Positions 37,386-49,304 of a stretch of DNA of 64,000 nt are shown piece after piece; within the stretch, counting starts at the first letter, position 1; each line of letters begins with the position of its first letter. The notes under the pieces were generated by a model, which did not search any database, had not been told where the DNA came from, and was given only the letters and a program-made list of their open reading frames with translations. Source of the stretch: Chloranthus sessilifolius (Eukaryota; Streptophyta; Magnoliopsida; Chloranthales; Chloranthaceae); NCBI GenBank assembly GCA_021018995.1, contig CM037590.1, positions 41,108,287 through 41,172,286 of the forward strand. The letters run 5' to 3'. The position numbers and the translations under genes are program-made.

Positions 37386-39160
37386 TTGAGAAGAGAAGTG
37401 AACCCAAAAGGGTTATGGGCTCGTTGCGGTCTAGTAGAAAGAATTAATGAAATGAGGGGAGACCCAATGAAACCAACCAAATCAAAGGAAAATGGTGTAG
37501 GAAGATGGTAGTGTCTCTCTATTATGAGTTGAGTGGGTATACATGTTTTGGAGAGTGAATTGCAAATCTAAGACCGTGAATTTGAAGGTCCAACAATGCT
37601 ACATAGCCCACATCTAAAATAGAATAAATCTCTCTTCTGTCAATCTCAATTGAGCCTTCCAACACAAAAACAGCATAAAATGAGAATTTTATTTGCGTAC
37701 TTGTAGAGCACCTCATTTTTGTTAAAAATTTGGTGTGGAGGCACATCACAGAAAATGGGCATCATAACTAACTATGCAAATGCAAAGTATCCATCATCAT
37801 GAAGGTTAAAGACTGAAATTACTCTTCTTTTTCCAACTATCCCATATTTCTTGTTTTGCTATGCCAATATAGGCAAACTGAAACATAGTTCATTCCGCTT
37901 AGACAGTCATTGGTACTGTTTGGGTACCGGTATTTGCAACCAAATATTTGGTAAGGGTAACATGGGTCTTCCTATGTTAGAGCCATCGACTGTTTGAATC
38001 AGACAATGGCGATCATTTTTTATCCCAATCTTTCATATGATAGATTGAGATTGTGGCCCACCTATTAGACAGTCGGATGTTGATTCCATATGGCACTCAT
38101 CCCCAAAAGGGACCGTGATCATGGGCATACCTTTGGGATGTGTCATGTGTGTCACGTGGAATCAACATCTAACTGTCAAGCCTGTAGCACAATGAAATTA
38201 AAGGTTAACAATATTACAACCTCAAGGTCACAAGTTCGAGCCCAGCTTACCTATACAAAAAAATACATCTGACCGTCTAATAGGTGGGCCACAATATCAA
38301 GATTTATTGTGTGGAAGATTGGGACGAAAACAATCTGTATTGTCTAATGTAAAGCTAGAAGCGACTCTCACAGTGGAAAATGCCAGTTGCCCTTATTGAA
38401 TATTTGATTGCAAATACTACTACCCTACTTTTTTGATAGATCAAAAAATAAAAACAATAAAAAATAGCTTGACGCCCTAATTTTGAGCCATTTGGCACAT
38501 GTTTTGGAACACAATCCAAGCCATCAAAACATTAGCTCATATTTGAAATGAAGTGTGACCCAGAAATCATCTTCATTGGAGGATATGAATTATCCAATGA
38601 TTCCGATCTACACATTCTAATAGAAGCGGTTTACATGTTTTTTCTGTTAATAACTAATATTATATTATAATAATCAAATGGTCTCATGCCACTTATAGGC
38701 AATGATTCTTTGGCCTAAATGTGTCAACAATAACTATTATTTGGACTGGTTGGATTGATCAAAGATATAAGGCGGACAGTCAGGGCCCCTATCTGTGGTC
38801 AAAAGCTTCCAATAATAAAAGACTGTTACCTCATATGTCCTGTAGGGTTGATTTTGTGACTTTTCTTCATATATTTTGCTTTTTATGAATAATAGGGTGG
38901 TTGAAGGGACCCTACCAGGCTACCCTGTTTATTAGAAAAAAAAGAGAAGATTACATGCAATAATTCAAGCAAATCAAAGCTACAAAATATTATGTTTCAT
39001 CCACTACATTAGGTTTTGTTTGTTTTATTTAAAGGGGGCATTCAGGGTAGAGAACTAGAGATGATTTGGCTTATTTAGCGAGTTTGTTATGGAGATTAAT
39101 ATATGTACGAGGTTTCGCACAATATTTTTTTAGGTAGGGTGCGATAATTGAATAACTCCT
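37386..39160. repeat. duplicated block A' (second copy)
   Basis: Diverged copy of 29940-31960 in the same orientation. A foldback MITE (37910-38425) occupies its middle where the first copy has a different MITE nest. Confidence 0.72.
37910..38425. repeat. foldback MITE, fullest copy of its family
   Basis: Left arm GGGTACCGGTATTTGCAACC..AAATATTTGG and right arm GAATATTTGATTGCAAATAC..TACCC are inverted. Inside are inverted blocks CCACCTATTAGACAGTCGGA / GACCGTCTAATAGGTGGGCC and CACGTGGAATCAACATC / GATGTTGATTCCATATGG. A GTTCGAGCCC box-B-like word near 38235 hints at a small SINE fragment inside. Confidence 0.65.
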
Positions 39161-39512
39161 TATCTCTCTCTGTTTTTTCATGGGAATTCATTTCTGGTAT
39201 CGACAATAGAATTAGACAATCTCCACGGGGTCATCTTATACCATAAAAATTACACTTTTTTATCTCACACCATTAAAGTGTGACTTATCATTATGCCATG
39301 TGCCCTACATCTTTGATCAATTTAAATTGTCATGTACAGCATATAGCCATCCTTTATGTATTTAAGTCTAAGATTAGATTAAAAAATAATCTCCATATTC
39401 TATGAAAGATCTACGGGTGCAAAAAATTGACTGGTTATCATGTGATTGAATAAACCTATTAGCCATTCATTTATCGACACTTGTATCAATGATGAAGATC
39501 CTGGTTAGTGTC
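39161..39512. other. intergenic DNA left of the solo LTR
   Basis: No gene or well-defined repeat is visible; it ends with the GTGTC target site at 39508-39512. Confidence 0.4.
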
Positions 39513-41328
39513 TGTCACGACCCGAAATTCTACCCCATCCCGAGGGCCTAGAATTCCGAGTTATGACCCGCACATATCCCGGATATGCTAAGCGGACATA
39601 CACCTAATCAGAGTTCTCGCGCAATAATGGTTCCACGAGATCCATGAAAGCCAACATACCAAAGTGGAATATAAAATAATCATAAATGCTGAATAAGTGT
39701 AATAAAATCATAATCCGCCAATAAAATGATAATGAAAGTCGGAGACAAATCCGATAAAATAAACTATAAAATCCGCAATACTAGTATCAATAAAACTCAA
39801 TACCAAGTCCACAATGAATCGGCACTTTCGAATCAAGATCGCGACCGTAGTCCTCCCGATAATCGATGTAAGCCTCCAAAGGCTCCTGGTACTCAACGCC
39901 CGCGGAATCAATGAAATCAGCGTCGGCGAGATCTAGATGGCCGGCGTCTACTCCACTAGCGTAATCACCTGCAACTGTTAGATTATCGTGGGATGAGTTT
40001 ACTCAGTCACGTAAACTCAGTGGATACACCACCAATCCACCCCATACTACTCAGGTGCATTGTGGGTGCATCTTGTGAGTGATAAACATAATATCTCAAA
40101 GCAGATAACAAAAGGAAGACAAAATCACGCATATCGTAAAACTCATATCATAAATGCAAGACCATGATCTAGACACTCATATCCTCACGTGCCCTACCAT
40201 ATCTCATATCATATCATACCATGTATTATTATCATTTTTTACACGTCTGCACATCGCATGAGCGTAACTAACCTACTAGTGAACTCCTACACGACCTGTG
40301 GCAGCGTCGCGGCTCGAGCTACCATGGGAGGGTCAACATCGTATCATACCACCATATTATAACGCCTCAGATTATCATACTCATACTCCACCATCCAGCC
40401 AATGAGGAGACATAATGGCCAAAGTTACTCATAACATACTCATACTCATAATCTCTCTCAGAGATCCGTTCTGGCTGAAAGACGTTGTTGCCCTTACGAA
40501 GGTTACGCAAGGAACGGCACGTACAGAGACTTATATTCTAAATATTTTACTGGCCTATACAGAGATTTCTTATTATTATACTCGTATCATAACTTATCTT
40601 ATCTCATACTCATATTTTATTATACTCGTATACTTAATCCTATGACAAACTATAGTGAGGCAACCTTCCTAATTCACGCTTCCCAAGAAAAAGGTTTCGT
40701 AGTAACCTGGATGTACTGTATGATAGTTTATACTACCATAGAGGTTGCATCCGTACATGGACGTAATATTCGAGTTTCACGTGAGTAAAAGAAACCTTAC
40801 CACTAAAGGCCCAACGCCTTGGATTCTCATATCATATCTCATATCTTAATCTCTTATATTAAAACTCGGGGTGATAGGGTCACCGTATATGCAACCGTAT
40901 ACAAGATTACACTAAATTTGTACTCATCTGACTCGTCATGAGTCTCATTCCACCATGAGTTATAAGGCATGTGAATATGGTATATTCCTCGCTTCGAAAC
41001 CATCTCAGCGAATCACCACACTAAAACGTAGGCATGATATCATACACTCTCATACTCATGATCTAACATTTTCTTAACTCGTATAAATTGATTAAGTTGC
41101 AAATACAAAAGTATCACACATACAGAACGGTTTATACTTAGATTTTGATTATGCTTATATTTATGTTTATTTACATACCACACCAATATAATTATAGAAT
41201 AGAGTTATAAGTGTGATTTCGATAATCGTAAAAGTCAGAGTTCGATTTCATCAAGACATCGAAGTTCTAACACTTTGTATTATCGAAGAGGTCGCGTTGA
41301 AGCGATAAAATTGATATATATATATATA

Positions 41329-41415
41329 GGAAAATTTGCACTTTCGGCCCTATATGTTTGCGTATTTGCAGAAACGGCCCTATAGTTTCAACCGTTGCAT
41401 TAATGACCAGCTCCA
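41329..41415 (+). repeat. left terminal inverted repeat of the MULE
   Basis: It matches the reverse complement of 49305-49391 with one mismatch in the first 61 bases and several after that. Confidence 0.9.
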
Positions 41416-41620
41416 CTCCTAGCCGCCTCCGCCTACTCCACGTCAGCAGCGACTTATTTTAAATAATATAAAAAAAAAATTCCACCGCCTTTTAACATTA
41501 GTATAAAAGCAACTTTTACTTTCATTAGTTACTGTTACTTTTAAGTTTAACTTTTCTGAAAAAAACAAGAGAGCGGCGACAAAGCGGTAAAAGGTCACAA
41601 AGCTCACATAACAATTCCAG

Positions 41621-41953
41621 GTAATTTATTTTTTTTACATTTCAACACATTTAGTCATCCCCAATGTTTCCCACCTAATCCGATAACTTACCGATAATCT
41701 AAATTATCGGTCGATAATCTAAGTTATCGATCGATAATTTAAATTATCGATCGATAATTTAAGTTATCGGTCGATAACTTAGATTATCGACCGATAACTT
41801 AGATTATCGACCGATAACTTAGATTATCGACCGATAATTTATATTATCGACCGATATCTTAGATTATCGGTAAGTTATCGGTAGGTTAGGGGATTAGTAG
41901 TTTTTTCAAAATCACTTCTTTTGTTTATTAATTGCTTTTTATTTATATTGCAG
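41621..41953 (+). other. predicted 5' intron of the Ulp1 gene, holding palindrome array 1
   Basis: A donor CCAG|GTAATTTA at 41621 and an acceptor TATATTGCAG at 41953 bracket the array. The first ATG of the gene (41974) lies just after the acceptor. Splicing is inferred from the sites only. Confidence 0.55.
41681..41885. repeat. palindrome array 1 (20-bp unit, about 8 full units plus inverted flanks)
   Basis: Units start every 20 bp from 41706 to 41846. The GC-core block is ATCGRYCGAT and the spacer block is AAYTTAGATT or AATTTAAATT. The two outer flanks (CCGATAACTTACCGATAATC and its inverse) make the whole array one large imperfect palindrome. Confidence 0.92.
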
Positions 41954-43333
41954 TTCCTACTAAGTGATTGAAAATGACCATGACTTTAAAGTCCATCGGA
42001 AAATGTTCTGGAGTTGGTGTTAGGAAATTTTACATGCACTGTAACGAAGAGAGAAAGAAAATTTTAGATGATTCGGTATTCGGTCATCTATTTAGGATGA
42101 ATGAGAAATTAGGTTTCGTTGGAGACTTGGTTGACGCTATTTTAAGTTTTTGAAGAGAATATTTTCAAGGTCAAGAACACCAATGTACTCCCAAGAACCG
42201 ATCGATATAGCCTTGATTTTAGGCCTCAACATCTTGTTTAACTCGAGTCTGAGAAGGTTGCCGTAAAAGAGGAAACAACTATCCGATACAAATTCTTTCG
42301 GGGGAAGCCGGCGAAAAGATCTCGTATTGAAGAAATTATTGACAGTGCTGATTTATCCAATGATGAGTTTTGAAACTGTCATTATTATTTTCAGATGTTC
42401 TTTTTACTCCTGACACATACCGAAGTAGATACCAGTACTTAGACTTAGTAGATAACATTGAAGAGTTCAACAAGTTACCGTGGGGCGATAGTTTACAATA
42501 ATTTATTAGATAGTATATCAAAAGCGAAAAGTGGAGGGAAATGGCGAGAAGGTCGTAAAAGGCAATACAATATCTATGGATGCACTATCGCCTTCTGATT
42601 TGGGCGTTTGAGCACTTTCCGGTGATGCCACCGCCCTATTGGGCTTAAAGAACCATTTCCAAGGCTAATGAAATGGGAAGGCCCGAAATTCAGCCAGTAA
42701 CCTAATTTATATAGAAAAATTTCTTAAGTCTAAAGTGATTATAGAGCTTGAAGTTGAGAAGCACGAATTACAGATAAAATGGCTTCGATACTTTTTGATT
42801 CAAGAGAAATTGAAAAGAAGAAGGAAGAGACCAAGAAAGAGAAGAAGAGCCTAACTCAAGAAAATGTAGATGAATATGATGATATCCCAAGTCATCCAAC
42901 ACGAAGAAAGAGCCAAGAGCCGATTAGCCGAGATGAACAATGAGGATGACGAAGATTATAGCTACGATAACGATGATTTTGAAGTCGCTTGTACGCCAAC
43001 CAAAGGGCAAACAAGAAATTAGGCCCGAGCCAACAAGAGAGCTAGGCAACCGTGACCCGCACCTAACCAAAGAAGTGAGAGCTAAGAAAAGAATGCAAGA
43101 CTCTCGCATGGAAGTAAAAGAAATGAAAAAGAATTCGGCGTGCATTTACGTTACCGAAAAGGGCAAGCACTCACAATTGAACAACTAGGCAGAGATAAGA
43201 AGGCCTTACAAGAAGAAAATAAAGCCATACGGAAGGATCTTGATGCGGTCATCTCTCATTTAAGAAAGGTATCAAACCAAGACTTTCAATTTTAGAACAA
43301 AATCATTTCTTTACAACTTAATGCAAAATTAGC

Positions 43334-43586
43334 TGTACATTACCGGACGATATACATTATCGACCGATAATTTAAAGAGTCGATCGATAATGTACATTAC
43401 CGGACGTTATGTTACATTATTGGTCGATCATTTAAATTATCGGTCGATAATGTAAATTATCGATCGACAATGTATATTATCGATCGACAATGTATATTAT
43501 CGATCGATTACTTAAATTATCGGTCGATAATGCAGTTTTTTTTATTTTTTATTTTTTGTAATGTATATTTTTTTGCAATTATGCAG
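43334..43586 (+). other. predicted intron of the Ulp1 gene filled by palindrome array 2
   Basis: A donor-like GCT|GTACATT at 43334 and an acceptor TTATGCAG at 43586 bracket array 2, which occupies most of the intron. The pyrimidine-rich stretch before the acceptor is clear; the donor is weaker. Confidence 0.5.
43342..43528. repeat. palindrome array 2 (about 10 units)
   Basis: The GC-core blocks ATCGRYCGAY start every 20 bp from 43359 to 43519, with spacers such as AATGTAAATT and AATGTATATT that differ from those of the other arrays. One shorter 17-bp step occurs at the left end. Confidence 0.9.
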
Positions 43587-45280
43587 GATAATATTTTAAC
43601 CTCGGTGCTCTTTGACACCTTCGTTCCTTCACCCACTTACCCTCAATCAAAATCAAGCTCCTCAACCCACCACTCATCAACAAAGCCATCTCATCGCCCC
43701 AAAACCTCGCTCCTCAACAAAGCCATCATTCCAAAGGTTCCCCAAAACCAACGGTCCTCAACCAAGCCATCAGTCAAGTGCCCCAAAACCCTCGCTCATC
43801 CACCTACACAACAATCAACATTCAAAACCCGCCTCAACTTACAAATAAATCTCGCCATTAAACCTAGCCCCCAAAACCTCTCACTCCTCGACCTACTAAA
43901 CAACCCTTGGTTGATACGGGTGATGATGGTGCTCCTCTTCGGACCTTCTCGTGAGTCAGCATCACTAAAACAATTATAGTGAAACTATCATCTACCAAAA
44001 ATGAAGCCAAGGTTATGACTTGCGTGCTCGTAAGAAGAGAAAGTCCCCACCAAAGAAAGCATTAATAAAAAATGAAGATTGGTTGTAGAGGAGGAGGAGG
44101 AGGATGAGGCAATATCAATGGAGCAAAAGTATATGCTCGGTTTTGAATCGGGGAGAACGAGGACAATGTGATCGTCAATACTATCGGCCGGTGTTGAGAT
44201 CAGTTGCTCTTTGAAGGTTCTCAAAAGGGCCTTCGTGGCATGAAGTCATCGGCATTGAGAGTCCTTGAAGTTATAAATGATTCAATGTTTACGGCCAATG
44301 CCGACAAAAAGTTGGTTAAACCTGCGCCTACGTAAGGTTTCCAATATTTATTGGAAGCTCGTTTGTTTCTTTTTGTCTTTTCAATCACGACTCTTGATTA
44401 ACTTCTCTTTTGCCAATCGGACCTTGTTTATGGCGGGGAGAAAAATTTGAAAAATATATCGATAATGAAGGTATTGCTGCGCTCAGCGACCTCGATAGGT
44501 GGCAGGCCTATTGTGACGAATGGGATGTTCGTAACAATTCAAAGCCGATGGAACCACTATTGACAAATAATATCCGCGGAATTCACGCGATCGCGTGGAA
44601 GCATGCGTTTTGAATACTAAACTTCGCTTTATTTAACGTTAACGGCTTTTAAATAAAATTTATTATTTAAAATTTCGCTTTCGTTTATGTGTAGATTTAT
44701 CTTCCGATGCATAGCCAAAAACATAGCCATTGGGCATTGGCTATAATTTCATTAGTTGATCGAGAAATTAAGCTAATTGATCCAAAGAATGAGAGTGCTC
44801 AAAAAGGTTTGAAGCGCATAAAGAATGTCTATTGAATCACTTTCCGCGCCTTCTTTACACTATCGGTTTGAAGTCAGCTTTCGATCAACAGTGGAAGGTA
44901 TCGGCGTTCAACAGCGTCGTTCTCCCGATCCAAAAGAACGGTTGGGATTGCGGTGTATACATTTTGAAGTATATAGAATACTTCTCCCAACAGCGGCCTA
45001 TTGATTTCGACGATAAACATATGCAACAATTTAGAGCCGAAATCGGACATCGAATGTGCACGTTTGGGAAGAAAATTTAATATCTGTAATAAATTTTAGT
45101 GTTTTGTAAAGATATTTTTTGATGAAATTGTAAATTATTTAATTTTATTAATTTTTATTAACTTGTATAATTTTCATTATCGTTGTTATCAATTATTTAT
45201 CTTATTTGTATCACCTTGCATGATGTATCAATGGAGGCTTCCTCTCTTGAAGCAATTCCAATAGGCGGATGACTTATATC

Positions 45281-45640
45281 ATCGGCCGATAATTTAAATC
45301 ATCGTCCGATATCTTAAATTATCAGCCGATATTTTAAATAATCGGACGATAGCTTAAATTATTGGCCGATGATTTAAATTATCGGCCGATATCTTAAATC
45401 ATCGGGCGATGATTTAAACTATCGGCCGATATCTTAAATCATCGGGCGATGATTTAAATTATCGGCCGATATTTTAAACCATCGGCCGATAATTTAAATG
45501 ATCGCCCGATGATTTAAGATATCGGCCGATAATTTAAAACATCGGACGATATTTTAAACCATCGGCCGATAATTTAAATGATCGCCCGATGATTTAAGAT
45601 ATCGGCCGATAATTTAAATCATCGGCCGATGATTTAAGAT
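45281..45640. repeat. palindrome array 3 (18 units of exactly 20 bp)
   Basis: Eighteen consecutive units with no insertion or deletion fill 360 bp. Odd 10-mers are ATCGGCCGAT or one-change variants (ATCGGGCGAT, ATCGCCCGAT, ATCGGACGAT). Even 10-mers are AATTTAAATC-like or GATTTAAATT-like. It lies between the 3' ends of the two convergent MULE genes. Confidence 0.97.
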
Positions 45641-46005
45641 ATACCTTTCTGAATTGTGAAGTCTGATATCTTTGGTTTGGCTTTATGCCAATCACTAGTA
45701 AATTAGGGGCGAATTTGGAAACTTTCAAATCCTGTTTGAATGAATGAATGATTTATTAAGAAGCACAACAATATATTTTAGTCACAATTCCAAAAAAATA
45801 TATTAAAAGACATTGTAGATGTTGATCGCTCTTTTATTGAGGTTTAATCTGTTTATATTGAAGGAAAGAAAAAGAGAAAAAAAAAAATACTCTTCTATAA
45901 TGAAATCATTGGAAGCTCGATTGCCACTAGGTCTAATCTAATCTAAATCATTTTCAATCTCAACCTTTGATGTAATATAAGTTAATTTCAAATATTAACA
46001 AATTT

Positions 46006-48618
46006 TTACCTACGACGATTATGACCGTACTTGTTACAATTTTTACATTGTAGTGGTCGAACTTCCCCTTTAGATCTTGTTCTCCTTTTCTTCGGACGGC
46101 CGGCTTGACGTATTTTGTGGGAGGCAAAACTTGAATGTCTTTTATTTGCGAAGTCCATTGGCGCTTGTCAACGGTCGGGACAAAGTGTTCTTTATAAGTT
46201 TCCCTAAATAAGTCACTGGTAAACCAGTGTTCACAAAATTGGGGATCTCTCTTTCTGTTTTGCCGATAATGCGGCAATCGCATGTGAACATGGTAATCCA
46301 AGAATAGCCCAACGTGCATGTACATGTTCGCGATTCTAGATCGACAACCGTGAGTGTAATCACCACGTTTAACGAAATATATCACGACCATATGGTATGG
46401 CGTTTTTTGACGGCCCATCTGAATTTCTTTTATGTGTTTTTTACGCCATTGTTAACATGTGTCATTTATTTCCTTCCTCGGCAACGGAAGATAAAATTCG
46501 GCTACTTTTGTGCGAATAGTTTCTAACATGCTCACAATCGGTTCCTCCTCGCTATTTTCAACACTATTTATGCTTTCACTATATTAGTTGTCAACATATC
46601 ATAACGCCTCCCTTGAAATAAGCGCTGAAATGTTCACCAATTTCTTTAATCCATTTTGTACATTCCGGCGGGGCGTCGTCTTCTATTTTTCGCGTAATTC
46701 TTTTAAATTTTGCTTCTGAAAATGCACGGGCAGCAGCCCAAGAAAGCGGTCTAGAGATTGTATCCTCATATTTATCAAACCAATTTAGAGCGGTGTATAC
46801 TGAAAGGCATTAGGAAAAACTTTTTCTACTGCTTCCATCAAACCTTTCTGTCTGTCTGATATCAAAACAAACTGTTTTTCAAATTCACCGATTACACGTC
46901 TCCCTAATAGATCAAGAAACCATGTCCAATGGTCTTCATTTTCTTTCGGTACAACGCTATAGGAAATAAATGTCTATTCCCGTCTATCCCCGTAGCTATT
47001 AACAACACTCCCTTATATCGTCCACGCAAATGCGTTCCATCTACCGCAATTATTCTTCGTAAAGTATTGCGAAAGCTTCGAATGCAAGGTCCGAATGCCA
47101 CGAAGAATCTCTGAAATGCATTATCAGGCTCGAGACACAATTATCTCATATGTCCGGATCGACCAGAATTCGGCAACATATGACGGTAACATCTTAAATT
47201 GCTCCTCCCAACTACCTCGGATGTCATTCAATGCCATTTCTTTTCCTCTCCATGCTTTCCAAGAACCCTCGTTATCTATTTTTTTCAATATCAAAAATTA
47301 TTGAAGCAGGAGTCTCGTCAAAACCCTTTAATAGTTTATCTCTAACGAATGAAGCTATCCACGATGTCGTACATTGGCGATGTCCGCTTCCAAAAGCTGG
47401 CATTCCGCACGTGTGTTCCGGGTGGAAAGTTTTCACAGCAAACGTGTCTACGCCTACTAATTTCGATGCATGTATTCGCCAAGCACATCCTACTTCAACA
47501 CACCTCGCAGTTACTCGAAGAGGACTGGTTTTTATTGGTTTAATCTGAAAATTATTTGTCATCGCAAATTCTTTAAGAACTTTTTGAAATGATTTCTTAT
47601 TTCTAAACGCCTGACCAATGGTAATCGTTCCCCCTTCATACAGTTCCTCATCGTCTGAATCCATGTACTCCCCTTCCGAGTCATTAAGCTGATAGTCTTC
47701 GTCCACCAGAGGTTGATCAATTCCCCTATTAGTATAAACACGCGAAGTGGGAGACGGCGGGGCTTCATTATTTTCAGGATCACTATCACCGTCATCGACT
47801 GGATGGTTATTACGTGATTGGGATTGAGCCCATCGATGTACGCTTGGTTGATGTGCAGTTGTTTGGATTGATGTTAGCCGATGCGAGAACGTTTGATGTA
47901 TGAGAGGCTGTTCTGTTGAAGGCTCGATTATCGTTGGCTCCGAAGCTATTTGTTCGGAAGGCCATTGATATGGACTAAGGCCGACTAAAAACGTTTCCCA
48001 CTGATTTACCGAATCGAAGTTGAACTGAGATGTATCATGCATCGGATTCATTTGATGAGAATATCCTTGATCTTCATCGCCTTCACTCACTCATGAATGT
48101 CTGAATAGGGTTGCTCTGAAAGTTTACTGTAGGGGCGGAATCCTATATTTATATTTCTATCATCGTCGGCTATTATCGGTGCAACAATGTTCTCCTCTTC
48201 ATACCGTATTCCTTGATTTTCAATCAAATGTTCTGTTCCAACACCATGATCATCTTCGTTGGTTTCCTTAAACGGTTGAAATGTTTCTAAAGCGGCAAAA
48301 TTTACGCTGATGGTGACTAATGATTTTTCGATATAAATATTTATAACACCATCACCCATACGATATGCTCTAAATAAGTTTGTAAGATCATCAGAGTCAG
48401 TCAATTCGGCAAATACAAGCTCATTCCCTATGCGTAATGAAACAAAGAAATGTAATAGAATATTCTTCCTTAGTGTCCGATCGACTTTGTACATTTTCTC
48501 TATAAACTCAAAGAAATGATATATTCTCCGTGATGTTGACAATCCTCCGATGTCCTCCGTTGTAAGTATTATCTCTCACGCGTACGAAATCAAAATGGCA
48601 AAGAAGGGGAACATCCAT
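46006..48618 (-). pseudogene. MuDR-type MULE transposase gene, decayed
   Basis: Translation begins MDVPLLCHFDFVRVRDNTYN at 48618, just after a predicted intron, and continues into a PB1-like amino region (to about 48090). Next is the MuDR zinc-finger DNA-binding domain (about 47560-47330: GQAFRNKKSFQKVLKEFA.., RCVEVGCAWRIHASK, FHPEHTC). The DDE core follows, with the first Asp in IIAVDGTHLRGRYKG (about 47040) and the second in ISDRQKGL (about 46850). A SWIM zinc finger (CTCTLGYSWITMFTC, about 46300) and a carboxy-terminal CCHC-like knuckle (CKNCNKYGHNRR, about 46040) end at a stop at 46006. Several frameshifts and stops break it: one near 48090, others around 47270, 46900 and 46420. Domain order and length (about 870 residues) fit autonomous MULE transposases. 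Confidence 0.85.
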
Positions 48619-48624
48619 TTCAAC

Positions 48625-49144
48625 CTACAATATTTACAAAATTAAAATTAAAATTAGTTGTTTATAAAGAGTTATACTTGACTTAGCGCTACAATTGCTT
48701 AAAAATATTATTAAAAAAATTAAAGGAATGAAAACTTTAGAGTTTTTGTCAATCATAGGTTATCGCTCGATATCCTAAGATATATAGCCGATGGATGGAC
48801 TTTTAACGTAAACCATAATCCAAAAACAAAAAAAAAAACCTCTTAAGTTATCAGCCGATAACTTAAGATATCGACCGATATCTTAAGATATCGTTATCGG
48901 CCGACATCTTAAGTTATCGGCCGACATCTTAAGTTATCGGTAACATCTTAAGATATCGTCGATATCTTAAGATATCTCGATAACTTAAGATATCGACGGA
49001 AACTTAAGATATCGGTCGATATCTTAAGATATCGGTCGATATCTTAAGTTATCGACCGATATCTTAAGATATCTTGGACTTCCTACGATGTTGCGAGAAA
49101 TTTGGAAAACAATAACTTAAAAGATATTGTACTCGATATCTTAC
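48625..49144 (-). other. predicted 5' intron of the transposase gene, holding palindrome array 4
   Basis: On the minus strand a donor CTAG|GTAAGATATC at 49144 and an acceptor AATATTGTAG at 48625 bracket array 4. The ATG is six bases into the next exon. Inferred from splice-site sequence only. Confidence 0.55.
48841..49074. repeat. palindrome array 4 (about 11-12 units)
   Basis: Units alternate ATCGACCGAT or ATCGGCCGAC with ATCTTAAGAT or ATCTTAAGTT. Period is 20 bp with a few small indels in the middle. Many 20-bp windows are perfect palindromes. Two weaker units lie at 48760-48790. Confidence 0.92.
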
Positions 49145-49304
49145 CTAGCCTGTTGTATTCTCTATGTTATACGACCTTTAGTGGAATCTCGAAATCGCTT
49201 TCCAAGAGAGATAAAAATTGTTAAAAGATGGTACAAAAATTCTAGATTCAATGCTTGCATAGAGAAGCATATATATAGATATCTGACGTGCACCCGGCTA
49301 GGCT

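Larger units (their letters stand above)
41974..45080 (+). pseudogene. DUF1985 / Ulp1-like cysteine protease gene of the MULE, decayed
   Basis: The amino part (41974-42153, SIGKCSGVGVRKFYMHCNEE) and, in other frames, text such as PIDIALILGLN, KAKSGGKWRE and WAFEHFPVMPPPYWA (to about 42700) resemble the DUF1985 domain that precedes Ulp1 domains in plant transposons. A charged coiled-coil-like stretch follows (42750-43330), then an array-bearing intron (about 43334-43586), then a Pro/Ser-rich linker (43587-43950). The protease domain starts near 44410 (EKYIDNEGIAALSDLDRWQ), with His in HSHWALAIISL (about 44732), Asp in KLIDPKN (about 44780) and Cys in KNGWDCGVYILKY (about 44955), which is the C48/Ulp1 triad. 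Frameshifts separate the DUF1985 blocks and split the protease domain near 44835; further stops occur in the linker. The likely ancestral function was desumoylase-like; the role in transposition is unknown. Confidence 0.82.

Noticed and set aside
43600-43900. Host gene fragment captured by the MULE
   Set aside because: The Pro/Ser/Thr-rich text reads as a disordered linker between DUF1985 and Ulp1 parts; no host family is recognisable.
43470-43979. Open frame running through array 2 into the Pro/Ser-rich linker
   Set aside because: Its first part merely translates the palindromic array and a clear acceptor site follows at 43586; only the portion after that site is likely coding.
45281-45640. 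CRISPR-like look of regularly spaced short repeats
   Set aside because: The 20-bp units are contiguous self-complementary blocks with no unique spacers, in a plant genome inside a DNA transposon, with no cas genes.
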